Source: Planctomycetota bacterium (lineage in GTDB: Bacteria; Planctomycetota; JAJSAM01; JAJVHW01). Taken from it: a DNA stretch of 38,028 bases. Both the position numbers and the translations under genes were made by a program. The notes beneath the pieces were generated by a model. That model was not told the DNA's origin. It saw only the letters and a program-made list of their open reading frames with translations, and made no database searches. The stretch spans positions 1 to 38,028 of the forward strand of contig JAIOPE010000044.1 in NCBI GenBank assembly GCA_021414065.1, written 5' to 3'. How positions within the stretch are numbered: the stretch's first letter is position 1; each line of letters begins with the position of its first letter. This document shows positions 23,984 to 33,000 of this stretch, one piece after another.

Positions 23984-24517
23984 ATGAAGCCCACGCACGC
24001 CACCGCCGCCACGATCGCACGACTCGGCCGCGCATCCGTCGCGTTCGCCGCGTTCGCAGCGACGTTCCTTGCCGGGTGCTCCATGCTCGAGGCCGTGGGC
24101 CTCGGGCCGAACCACCCGGATCCGGAGGCCGTGAAAGCGGCTCCCGACGAGCGCCGCGAGCCCGACCACGTCACCGTGCGCCACGTGCTCATCTCGTTCG
24201 ACAAGGCGGGCATCCAGAGCGTGACCCGCACCCGCGGCGAGGCCGAGCGCCTCGCAGCGAAGGTCGAGGCCCTCGCGCGTTCCGGCCGCGACTTCGCCGA
24301 CCTGGTCCGCACGTACAGCGACGACCGCCACGGCGACGGCATGTACCGCCTCGCCAACTGGGGTTGTGCGCCGGACACCGACGAGGCCGAGCGCGAGAAG
24401 ATGGTCCGCGGCTTCGGCCGCGTCGCGTTCTCACTCGAACCCGGCCAGATCGCGGTCCTCCCGTACGACGCGAACGACAGCCCGTTCGGCTGGCACATCA
24501 TCCGCCGCGAGAAGTAG
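23984..24517 (+). CDS. Parvulin-type peptidyl-prolyl isomerase lipoprotein
   Basis: A 177-residue lipoprotein with a signal peptide and lipobox (FAATFLAGC, Cys about 31). The rotamase domain follows: VTVRHVLISFDKAG, a helix with AERLAAKVEALARSGRDFADLVRTYSDD, then GFGRVAFSLEPGQIAVLPYD and SPFGWHIIRRE at the C-terminus. These are the hallmarks of the PPIC/SurA/PrsA parvulin domain, which isomerises Xaa-Pro bonds of exported proteins. The domain is compact and stands alone without a SurA chaperone domain. ATG 23984 follows taggat. It may help fold the neighbouring envelope proteins, but that is inference. Confidence 0.87.
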   Translation: MKPTHATAATIARLGRASVAFAAFAATFLAGCSMLEAVGLGPNHPDPEAVKAAPDERREPDHVTVRHVLISFDKAGIQSVTRTRGEAERLAAKVEALARSGRDFADLVRTYSDDRHGDGMYRLANWGCAPDTDEAEREKMVRGFGRVAFSLEPGQIAVLPYDANDSPFGWHIIRREK

Positions 24518-24646
24518 GTCCGACGTTCCCGGCCGCGCTCCCGCCGCACGGACGGTGACCCACGTCATCGCCTGCCCTCGCCGGTTGTGTTCGCATGTGA
24601 ATGCGGAATTCCCGAGCGCGTCGGGCGTCGCGACAGGAGGCGGACC

Positions 24647-26794
24647 ATGCGAGCAGTTCACGTCGCGGTCGTCGCGATCGCGATCACGTTCGGCGCGACG
24701 ATCTCGTTCGGCGCACCGACCGACGACGCCCTTGACGTGGAACTCGCGTCGCGGGCCGACGTCCGGGGCACGCTCTCGAGCGAGACGGGCGCGTTCACAT
24801 ACGCAGCCGTCGCCGGCGCGACGCTCTCGTTCAAGCTCGTGGCGACGCCGGCACGCGGCGTCACCTTCGACGTGCGTCTGGTCGGCCCCGACGCGACGGC
24901 GATCGACCTCGCCGGACTCCCGAGATTCGTGCAGCGCGACGGGTTCGTGTCGGTCTCGCGCGCGTCGCTGCCTCTGACGGGCTCCTACGTGCTGCGCGTC
25001 CGCGGCCCCGGGTCCGGAACGTATCGGCTCGACTGGACCGCGTCGCCAGGACCGAAGCGCGTGCAGCGGTGCGATCTGCGCTGCACCACGCTCGGACGGT
25101 CGCCGGGTTCGGAGTCGGCGGCAGGCCGTATCATCCGCGCGGGCACCGGCACGTCCGTGTCGGTGACGCGCACCGACTCCGACGTCCGAGGGGCGGCAAT
25201 CGTAGTCCAGGGCGGCGCCGCCCCCGCGGAGACGGTCGTGCTCCTGACGTCGGCGCCCGCGGCACGACCGCGCGCCCTGGCGGGACTCCACGTCGCCGGA
25301 CCGTCCATCGCGATCGAGCCCGACGGCCTCCGACTGGGAGCGGCGGCGGCCGTGACCGTCCCCTACGATCCGGTGCGCGTTCCGCACGGTTCGAACGCCG
25401 CGTCGCAGTTGCGCATGGCGAGGGTGGACGCCCATGGCACGACGACGGTGATCGCGCCCGACTCGGTCGACACGGAGAGTCACGTCGTGACTGCGCCGTC
25501 GGACCGGTTTGCGCGGTTCGTCGTTGTCGCACCGGACGGGCCGCCCGACCCGGAGGCCGTTGCGTACTGGCACGGCGCATTGACGGTGCGGGTCAGTCCC
25601 GACGGCGGCGGCGGTACAGACAGCCGCCACCGCGACGTCTCGCTTGACGTCGGCCGCGCCACGCTCCTGCCGGGCGGCGGGTTGGACGTCGTCGGCGACT
25701 GGTACGGCGCGACGTGGACGACCGACAACGCGGGCGTCGGACAACTCTCGCTGTCGTCGGCGCTCGGCGAGTCCGGCACGATCAAGTGGGCGATGGACGC
25801 CGACGGTCGGCGATTGCGCGTGATCGACCCGTCCGGCGGCGGAAGCGTGCTCGAACCATGCGCAGACGGTTCTCTCTACGTCGGTACGCTCGGCGAGGAC
25901 ACGACGGGTCCGCAATCGACGATCGAGATCGCACTACGCAGGCCGCCGAGCGACCTGCCGACAGCGGCGCTCGTCGGGAGCTACTGGGTCGGCGTGCAGG
26001 AGTTCGGCGTTTCCCAGAGCGGTCAGTCGCCGACCTCTGTCGAGATCGGCCGGACGTTCGGCGTCGTCACGCTGCGCGCCGACGGCACGTGGTCGCTGAA
26101 GGGCGACTCGATCAGTACGCGCGCAGACTGGAGCGAACCGGACGGACGGACACGACGCTCCTCCGCCCGCGAGAGCGGCACGTGGGCGGTCGCCACGCCG
26201 TCTGACTCGTGGTATGCGGGCACGGTGATGCTCTCCAGCGCCAACGGACCCGGCAGGGTTCGCATCTTCCCGTCGGCCGACGGTGCGCTCTTCTTCGGGA
26301 CGAACGACCCGGCTGCGGACGGCGGCGCGTTCGCCTTCCTGTTCGGAGTCCGGCAGGCGAGGGCGATCACACCGAGCGACGTGAAGGGCGACTACGCATT
26401 TGCGCAGATGACACCCGACGCGAATGCGTTCCGCCTCGTCGGTCTGCCGCCGGCGCCCGCTGAACTCGTCGTCCCCGATGTTCGGTGCTGGCAGGAGGAC
26501 GGGATCATGCGGTTCGCGGGCACGAGCACCGTGCGCATCCCGGCCGACCGCCTGAAGGAGGTGGACCGCGACGGAACGGTGCCCGGCGGCGTACGCGTGA
26601 CGTACGACGCGTCGACAGCGCAGTCCGGAGTCGGCTTCACGCTCGCACGGACGGGACGGTTCGACGTCCGTGCCGGCGCGAACGAGCAGGTGGTCGGGGC
26701 GGTCTCGGCCGACGCACGAGCTGGGTTCGTCGTGATCGCGCCGGTGAAGCCGAACGGCGCCTACGGCCTGCGCGTTTTCGTGAAGGCGCCCTGA
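24647..26794 (+). CDS. Secreted beta-rich protein (PPC-like and ZU5-like parts)
   Basis: A 715-residue exported protein. The signal peptide is MRAVHVAVVAIAITFGATISFGAP, without a lipobox, so it is probably released by signal peptidase I. Residues about 28-130 resemble a bacterial pre-peptidase C-terminal (PPC) beta sandwich (RGTLSSETGAFTYAAVAGAT ... GSYVLRVRGPGSGTYRLDW). Residues about 205-300 resemble a ZU5-type domain (GPSIAIEPDGLRLGAAAAVT, VTAPSDRFARFVVV). The rest is beta-rich with repeated W, Y and G motifs and no catalytic signature. ATG 24647 has a perfect aggagg six bases upstream. A strong hairpin follows the gene. Function unknown; adhesion or matrix binding is conceivable. Confidence 0.78.
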   Translation: MRAVHVAVVAIAITFGATISFGAPTDDALDVELASRADVRGTLSSETGAFTYAAVAGATLSFKLVATPARGVTFDVRLVGPDATAIDLAGLPRFVQRDGFVSVSRASLPLTGSYVLRVRGPGSGTYRLDWTASPGPKRVQRCDLRCTTLGRSPGSESAAGRIIRAGTGTSVSVTRTDSDVRGAAIVVQGGAAPAETVVLLTSAPAARPRALAGLHVAGPSIAIEPDGLRLGAAAAVTVPYDPVRVPHGSNAASQLRMARVDAHGTTTVIAPDSVDTESHVVTAPSDRFARFVVVAPDGPPDPEAVAYWHGALTVRVSPDGGGGTDSRHRDVSLDVGRATLLPGGGLDVVGDWYGATWTTDNAGVGQLSLSSALGESGTIKWAMDADGRRLRVIDPSGGGSVLEPCADGSLYVGTLGEDTTGPQSTIEIALRRPPSDLPTAALVGSYWVGVQEFGVSQSGQSPTSVEIGRTFGVVTLRADGTWSLKGDSISTRADWSEPDGRTRRSSARESGTWAVATPSDSWYAGTVMLSSANGPGRVRIFPSADGALFFGTNDPAADGGAFAFLFGVRQARAITPSDVKGDYAFAQMTPDANAFRLVGLPPAPAELVVPDVRCWQEDGIMRFAGTSTVRIPADRLKEVDRDGTVPGGVRVTYDASTAQSGVGFTLARTGRFDVRAGANEQVVGAVSADARAGFVVIAPVKPNGAYGLRVFVKAP

Positions 26795-26831
26795 CCTCCA
26801 CGTTCCTTGGTCACAACGGAGTGAGTCCAGT

Positions 26832-26861
26832 CACGGCGCCGTGCCGCCGGGCGGCGCCGTG
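26832..26861. terminator. Strong hairpin after 24647-26794
   Basis: A perfect ten-base inverted repeat, cacggcgccg / cggcgccgtg, with a ten-base loop lies 37 bp downstream of the gene end. There is no T run. It could stop transcription or fold in the leader of the following GTPase gene, which starts 48 bp further on. Confidence 0.55.
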
Positions 26862-26908
26862 TGTCCAGCGTCACCCGGGTCGCGCGCCCCGGGCGCGAAC
26901 CTGTGGGG

Positions 26909-28249
26909 ATGACGAACCGCATCCCGCTCCTGATCCTCGGCGCCGGCGGACGCGACTTCCACGTGTTCAACACCTGCTACCGCAACGACTCGCGGTACCG
27001 CGTCGTCGCCATCACGGCCGCGCAGATCCCGAACATCGAACACCGCACGTATCCGGCGGTACTGGCCGGGCCGCTCTACCCGAACGGCATTCCGATCCGG
27101 CCCGAATCGGACCTCGAAGCGATCGTCCGCGAGTACGGCGTGAAGGAAGTCGTCTTCGCGTACAGCGACGTCACGCTCGAGTACCTGGAAGCCATGGGCA
27201 GGCGCGTCACGGCGCTCGGCCCGGAGTTCCACCCGTTCGACGTCGAACGCACGATGCTCCGATCGACGAAGCCGGTCGTCGCGGTTTGCGCGGTGCGGAC
27301 GGGATGCGGCAAGAGCGGCGTCTCCCGCCACGTCGCGCAGACGCTGCGCGACCTCGGGAAACGCGTCGCGGTGCTCCGCCACCCGATGCCTTACGGCGAC
27401 CTGAGCCTGCAGATCGTCCAGCGGTTCGCGACGCTTGCGGACCTCGACCGTCACCACTGCACGATCGAGGAGATGGAGGAGTACGAACCGCACATCGCCG
27501 CGGGCAACGTCGTCTTCGCGGGCGCCGACTACGCGAAGATCCTGGCGGCGGCCGAGACGGAGGCCGACGTCATCCTCTGGGACGGCGGCAACAACGACAC
27601 GCCGTTCATCAAGCCGGACCTGTTCTTCACGATCCTCGATCCGCTGCGCCCCGGCGACGAACTGCGCTACTTCCCGAGCCTCTGGAACGTCGAGAACGCC
27701 GACGTGCTCGTCATCGGGAAGACCGACGAGGCGAAGCCGGAGGGAATCGCCGCCGTCCGCGCGAACACGCATCCGCTGAACCCGATGGCGCGCGTCGTCG
27801 AGGGCCGCTCCCCCGTGGACGTGCCGGACGCCGCCGCTCTCCGTGGCAAGCGGGTCCTCGTCGTCGAGGACGGCCCGACCGTGACGCACGGCGGAATGGG
27901 CTACGGCGCGGGACTCGTGGCCGTGCGAGGCACGGGCGTGAAGGAGATCGTTGATCCGCGGCCCTACGCGCAAGGGCAGATCGCCGACGCCTTCAAGAAG
28001 TACCCGCACCTGCACGACGTGCTCCCGGCGCTCGGCTACGGCGACGCCGAGGTGCGCGATCTCGAGACGACGATCCGGCGCATCCCCTGCGACGTGGTCG
28101 TCATCGGCACGCCGATCGACCTCTCGCGCGTGCTGAAGATCGACAAGCCCGTGGTGCGCGTCAACTACCGCTACGAAGACGCCAGCACCCCCGGCGTGGC
28201 GGACATCGTGCGGGAGCGGTTCGGCGCGCTTGGGCGGACTACGCGCTGA
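26909..28249 (+). CDS. Cyclic-2,3-diphosphoglycerate-synthetase-like GTPase
   Basis: A 446-residue P-loop protein. The N-terminal part is Rossmann-like (IPLLILGAGGRDFHVFNTCY). The nucleotide-binding loop is AVRTGCGKSGVSR (about 128-140). Later motifs include ILWDGGNNDTPF (Walker B region), LVIGKTDEA and a C-terminal EDGPTVTHGGMGYGAGLVAV. This set matches the family annotated as cyclic 2,3-diphosphoglycerate synthetase, an ATP-dependent cyclase in some archaea, and widely found as a GTPase-like protein in bacteria, where the role is not settled. ATG 26909 follows tgtgggg, a weak site; an in-frame start at 26861 would add sequence with no similarity. It overlaps the convergent gene by 11 bp. 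Confidence 0.82.
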   Translation: MTNRIPLLILGAGGRDFHVFNTCYRNDSRYRVVAITAAQIPNIEHRTYPAVLAGPLYPNGIPIRPESDLEAIVREYGVKEVVFAYSDVTLEYLEAMGRRVTALGPEFHPFDVERTMLRSTKPVVAVCAVRTGCGKSGVSRHVAQTLRDLGKRVAVLRHPMPYGDLSLQIVQRFATLADLDRHHCTIEEMEEYEPHIAAGNVVFAGADYAKILAAAETEADVILWDGGNNDTPFIKPDLFFTILDPLRPGDELRYFPSLWNVENADVLVIGKTDEAKPEGIAAVRANTHPLNPMARVVEGRSPVDVPDAAALRGKRVLVVEDGPTVTHGGMGYGAGLVAVRGTGVKEIVDPRPYAQGQIADAFKKYPHLHDVLPALGYGDAEVRDLETTIRRIPCDVVVIGTPIDLSRVLKIDKPVVRVNYRYEDASTPGVADIVRERFGALGRTTR

Positions 28250-29153
28250 ACAGCACCTGCTTCATGCAGAAGACGCTGCCGCCCGACTTCATGAACTCGC
28301 TCGTGTCCACCGACAGCACGCGGTAGCCGAGCGCCTGGAGCTTGCGGGCGGTCGATTCGGCGCGCCGCTCGATGACGACGTACCTGCCGCGGAACGCCGC
28401 GGCGTTGCACGCCATCGCGCGCTCCGCCTCGTGCTCCGGGACCTCGACGACGCGCGGGAACACGCGGTGCAGCAGAGCGAGACCCTGCGCGTCGAACGCC
28501 GCCGGGAAGATCAGCGCCGTGTGTTCGTCGATCGCCGAGAGGCACGTGTCGAGGTGGTAGAAGCGCTCGTCCACCAGGCGCAGCGAGAAGACCGGCACTT
28601 CGAACGCCGCGGCAAGGACGGCGTCCACGCCCGGCGACGACCGGAAGCCCCGCCCCATCCAGATCGCCCGCCGACCCGGGTGCCACAGTGCGTCGCCGCC
28701 GCCCTCGAAGAGCGACGTCGCGGGAGTCGGATCGTCGATTCGCCACCCGCGCGCGCGGAACCACTCGCCGAACGCAGGCACCTCGCGGCGCCGCGACTCG
28801 TGGCGCATGTGGGAGAGCAGGCAGAGCGGCTTCCCGGCGCCGTCGATGCCGGTGAACGTCTGGTTCGCGGTGAAGACCATGTCTTCGCACGCAGTCGTCG
28901 GCGGCACGCGCTCGACGCGCAGTCCGGCATCGCGGAATGCCGTGACGAGAGCCTCCCACTGCCGCCGCGCGAGCGTCCGGTCCACCTGCCCGACCTGCCC
29001 CGCCATGTAGGGGTTCTTCACGTCGATCACGTCGAAGTCGTCCGGCGGGCAGACGAGCACGCCGTCGGCGTGCGGCATCGCGGGAAGATGCTCCACGGCG
29101 AAGTCCGCCGGGAGGTCGGCGACGTCGTTGAACACACGTGCGGTGAGTGTCAT
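28239..29153 (-). CDS. DDAH / arginine-deiminase-like hydrolase
   Basis: A 304-residue protein of the guanidine-modifying (pentein) superfamily. Signatures in order are TACEDMVFTAN (acidic substrate-contact loop, about 87-97), FEGGGDAL (149-156), HLDTCLS with catalytic His200, and SGGSVFCMKQ with nucleophilic Cys296 near the C-terminus. Members act on dimethylarginine, arginine or related guanidino compounds; this one could be a dimethylargininase or an arginine-converting enzyme, and the substrate cannot be fixed. Length is normal. The ATG at 29153 is the longest start without an upstream stop being nearer. It is convergent with the cDPGS-like gene and shares 11 bp with it, so the two are not co-transcribed. 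Confidence 0.85.
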   Translation of the reverse strand: MTLTARVFNDVADLPADFAVEHLPAMPHADGVLVCPPDDFDVIDVKNPYMAGQVGQVDRTLARRQWEALVTAFRDAGLRVERVPPTTACEDMVFTANQTFTGIDGAGKPLCLLSHMRHESRRREVPAFGEWFRARGWRIDDPTPATSLFEGGGDALWHPGRRAIWMGRGFRSSPGVDAVLAAAFEVPVFSLRLVDERFYHLDTCLSAIDEHTALIFPAAFDAQGLALLHRVFPRVVEVPEHEAERAMACNAAAFRGRYVVIERRAESTARKLQALGYRVLSVDTSEFMKSGGSVFCMKQVLFSA

Positions 29154-29299
29154 CCCGTGAATCTACGCTCGGCGGCGTCGCGCCCGATGTGCCGTCGGTC
29201 GCAGTGACCGGGCTGGGACTCCGCCGGGCGGCGTGGCCACGGCGCGCCGGATCCGTGTTCTTGCCCCGGCCGGCGGCGAACGACGTGTACGATTCCTGC

Positions 29300-29548
29300 G
29301 TGCGTACGAAGCGCGACACCCTCGACTCACGTTCGGCCGAACGCCGCCGGATCGCGACCGCGCGCCTCCAGCGCGGGGATGCGGACACACTCGCGTTCGA
29401 CATCGAGTTCTGGCAGGCGCAGGGCCCGGAGGTTCGCCTCGCGGCGGCCTGGGACATGGTCCTCGAAGCGCGTCGGATGCGAGGTGAACGTGGACCCGAA
29501 CCCCGACTTCAGAGATCTGTTGCAGTGCTTAAACGCCGAGGGAGTTAG
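29300..29548 (+). CDS. Small helical protein paired with a nucleotidyltransferase
   Basis: An 82-residue charged protein starting at GTG 29300. It reads RTKRDTLDSRSAERRRIATA, then FDIEFWQAQGPEVRLAAAWDMVLEARRMRGE, then PRLQRSVAVLKRRGS. The central helix is typical of short proteins encoded just upstream of nucleotidyltransferase-fold genes in many bacteria. Such pairs can be toxin-antitoxin modules in which the small protein is the partner. It overlaps the next gene by about 65 bp. The frame is open to 29147 but upstream residues show no similarity. Assignment as an antitoxin is inference from pairing only. Confidence 0.6.
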   Translation: MRTKRDTLDSRSAERRRIATARLQRGDADTLAFDIEFWQAQGPEVRLAAAWDMVLEARRMRGERGPEPRLQRSVAVLKRRGS

Positions 29549-30002
29549 ATACCTCGTCGTCGGCGGCTACGCAGTTGTCTTCCATGCGGAGCCACGGTTC
29601 ACGAAAGACCTTGACGTGTGGGTCGATCCATCGCCGTCGAATGCAGTCCGAACCTGGCGCGCGCTGGCTGCGTTCGGTGCGCCGCTCACGCGTGTCACGA
29701 TTGCCGACTTCAGCACAGCCGGGAACTTCTACCTGATCGGCGTTCCGCCGAACCGCATCGACGTGATCACCGCCATCGACGGGCTCGTGTTCGCGAACGC
29801 GTGGAGGCGTCGGGTACGCGGCAAGTATGCCGGCGAGAGAATGAACGTGATCGCTATCGGAGATCTGATCCGTAACAAGCGCGCGGTCGGCCGCGCGCAG
29901 GATCTTGCGGACGCCAAATCGCTGGAAGCCGCGCGGCGGAAGGGGCGTCCGAAACGTCATCGGCCCGCGCCGGGCGCGGACTCGCGGCCCGCCTCTGCAT
30001 GA
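29484..30002 (+). CDS. Nucleotidyltransferase-fold protein
   Basis: A 172-residue protein with the nucleotidyltransferase core: YLVVGGYAVVFHAEPRFTKDLDVWVDPS (about 18-45), which combines the GG-x-A loop with a DxD acid pair in KDLDVW. The third acidic position is in NRIDVITAIDG. This is the pattern of the AbiEii/MNT-like group, some of which are toxins that transfer nucleotides to tRNA or proteins. The C-terminal part is Arg-rich and may be a late extension. GTG 29484 is chosen; GTG 29490 with gagg five bases upstream is equally possible. It overlaps the small gene 29300-29548, so the two are translationally coupled. Confidence 0.75.
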   Translation: MNVDPNPDFRDLLQCLNAEGVRYLVVGGYAVVFHAEPRFTKDLDVWVDPSPSNAVRTWRALAAFGAPLTRVTIADFSTAGNFYLIGVPPNRIDVITAIDGLVFANAWRRRVRGKYAGERMNVIAIGDLIRNKRAVGRAQDLADAKSLEAARRKGRPKRHRPAPGADSRPASA

Positions 30003-30008
30003 CCCCTG

Positions 30009-30025
30009 CGTGACGGTGTGTCACG
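30009..30025. repeat. Small inverted repeat before the first giant gene
   Basis: cgtgac (30009-30014) and gtcacg (30020-30025) form a six-base stem with a five-base loop, 50 bp upstream of the GTG at 30075. It could be a weak terminator of the nucleotidyltransferase gene or an operator. Alone it is weak evidence. Confidence 0.3.
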
Positions 30026-30074
30026 AATCTCGCGCGTGGTCGTCTCATGGGGTTTGTTCCTCGGAGGTGCGTTC

Positions 30075-33000
30075 GTGAACAGTGGCCGCGCTCTCGTCGT
30101 GCTCGGCGGCCTCGTGGCCGTCGCGGTCGGTGTTGCCCTGTGGCTGGCGCTCGGGACGGACGACGTTCCCGGCGGCGGCGAATCGGGCGGTCCGAACGCG
30201 CCCGCGGTCACCGGTGTCGGGGGCGCGACGCCCGACAGGACCCCACGGAAGCGCTCGAAAACGAGCGGGACGGCTGTCGTCACCGGCGTTGTCAAGCGTC
30301 GTACCCACGCGGGTGCTGCGGCAGGTGCCACACCATCCCGCGGGGCCGGTCAGGCAGTCGATGGGCAGGAAGTGCGTCTCCTCCGCGACGGGAAGGACGT
30401 CGGGACGGCGACGACTGCCGACGGCGGGACGTTCCGCATCGACGGCCTCGCCGACGGCGGGCCGTACGAGGTGCAGGTCGCGGCGAAGGGCTGTGCGACG
30501 GTGCGCCTGCCGGGCATCGGTCTCTCGCGGGGCGAGACGCGCGACGTCGGGACGATCTGGCTCGACCTCGCGGTGCGCGTGCCGGTGGTCGTCCGCGACT
30601 TCGCGAACCGTCCGATCGCCGGGGCGCAGGTGCAGGCATTCGTGGCGCCCGAGTACGGCGAGGACTTCGACTGGTCGAAAGCGTTCTCGCAGATGGCGCT
30701 CGAACCGGTGGCGCTCGCGAAGACCGTGACGGGCGCCGACGGAAAGGCGGAGTTCCCGGATCTGGCGTCGGGGCACTGGACGTTCGTGGCGTCCGCGGCG
30801 GGCCGCGCGAGGGGCGCCGCGAAGTCCGTCGAACTTCGGGGCGGCGAGACGCCCGACGAGGTCGTGATCCGTCTCGCCAAGGGGTACTCGCTCCGCGGGC
30901 GCGTCGTCGATCCGGAGCGCGTGCCGGTGTCCGGGGCGGTCGTGCTCGCGGGCGCGGTGACCGACGCGTGGGACGCCGGTTCCGCCGCGACGAGGTCGCG
31001 CGCCGTGAGCGACGCCGAGGGCAAGTTCACGTTCGACACGCTCGACGCCGGGACGGTTTCGCTGTCGGTCGGACGGTCGGGCGCGGTGCCCTCGTGGCGG
31101 TCGAACGTGCGCGTGCCGGGCGTCGAGGAGATCGACCTCGTCCTGCGGCCCACCGGATCGATCGAAGGCCGTGTGACACAGAAGGAGACAGGCGCCGCGG
31201 TGGTCGGCGCGATCGTGCGCGCGGCGCAGTGGGGATGGACCACGGAGGTCGCCGAGGCGACGACCGATGAGCAGGGCAAGTACCGGATTCCGACGTTCCC
31301 CGAGGGCGACGTGCAGGAACTGAAGGCCGAGAAGGACGGTCTCGTCTTCACGCGTCCGGAGAACGAGGGCCCGTGGGGCGGCTCGGGAGCGCGCGTACAC
31401 GCGGGCGACACGCTCACGAAGGACCTCGTGATGCAGAAGGGCTCCGTGGTGACGGGGCGGGTGATGTGCGGCGGCGTTCCCGCGGTCGGCGCGAAGGTGA
31501 AGATCAACTCGTATCGCGTGAACCAGGGCCAACTGGCCACCGCGACGGCTGTAACCGGAACCGACGGGCGGTACCGCGCCGAGGACGTCACGCCCGGCAG
31601 CGCGTTCGGGCAGGTGCGGGCGGAAGGCTCGTACCAGAAGGGCTTCCCGGAGCAGTGGTGGATGATGGCGCAGGACGACTCGCTCGGCCGCGAGTTCCGC
31701 GTGGAGGTGCCGGAGGGCGGCGAGGCGACGCTCGACCTGACGCTCGAACGCGGCGCTTCGGTGACCGGTAAGGTCGAGGGCCCGGACGGCCCGGTCGGCG
31801 GAGCGCGCGTCTTCGCGCCGGGCGCCGAGGCGACGTCGGCCGCCGACGGCACGTTCGCGCTCGACGGCGTCGTGCCGGGCGACTCCGTGACGATCGGCGC
31901 GACGAAGGCGCACCTGCTCACGTCGAAGAACTCGACGTTCCCGGTCATCGCAGGGCGGGACAACTCCGGCGTCGTCGTCACCCTCGTCCACACGCCGGTC
32001 GTTCGGGGGAAGGTGGTCGGCCCCGACGGCGCGCCGCCCGCGGAGGCGCGCGTCTCGGCGGCGCCGAAGAGTGAGAACACCAACCTGTTCGGGGTTGGCG
32101 GATCCGACGTGTTCACAGGCTCGGAGCGCTTCCCCGTCAATCCCGACGGCACGTTCGAGTTCCCGCTCGCGATGCTCGAGGGGGCATTCACCGTGCGCGC
32201 CGTGGACGCTCGACTGGGAACGGCCGAGTCGGTCGCGGTCACGATCGAGAGCGGGCGCCGCGAGTACGAAGTGTCGATCCAGTTCGCGCAGCCGGATGGG
32301 CTCCGCGGGCGCGTCACGTCGGGCGGCAAGCCCGTCGCGGGCGCCGAGATCCAGATCGCGCCGCACCAGGAAGCGAACGGGATGATGATGGCGTTCTCGG
32401 TCCTGGGAGGCGGCAACGGTCAGGTCGTGTATGCGGTCTCCGGCCCCACGGGCGCGTTCGAGGTCCGGCCGCTCGAAGCGGGATCGTGGGACGTCACCGC
32501 GCGGGCCGCCGGGTACGTCAAGAGCAAGGCGGTCGCCGCGACGGTGCCGTCAACGACCGGCGACGTGATCGTCGAGATGCAGGAGGAGATGGAGATCTCC
32601 GGACGCGTCACCTTCCCCGACGGCACGCCCGTCGAGGGGCTGTCGGTCCACCCGGTCGCGGACAACGGAATGAACGGCTTCTCCTTCCCGGCGGGGATGA
32701 ACGACGAGGCATCCACTGCGACGACTGCGCGCGACGGGAGTTTCCGTCTCCGCAGCCTCGCCCCCGGCGCGCACAAGCTCCGGGTCGAAGGGGGGTGGAT
32801 GAGCACCGTCAACGCGCAGCCGATCACAACTGATCCCATCGCCGCGGGCACGAAGACGGCGAAGATCGTCGTCCAGCCCGGTGGACGCATCGCCGGTCGC
32901 GTGATCGACAGCGCGCGGAAGCCGGTCGCAGGGGTTTGGGTGAGCGCCTCATCGAGCGATCCCGCCGCGATGGGTGAGTGGCGCGGCGCCGTGACGGGCG

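Noticed and set aside
30045..32366. 773-residue minus-strand frame antisense to giant gene A (and 35369-37702 antisense to B)
   Set aside because: Shadow frames caused by codon bias: composition is Arg/His/Asp/Val-rich with no domain or ribosome-binding site.
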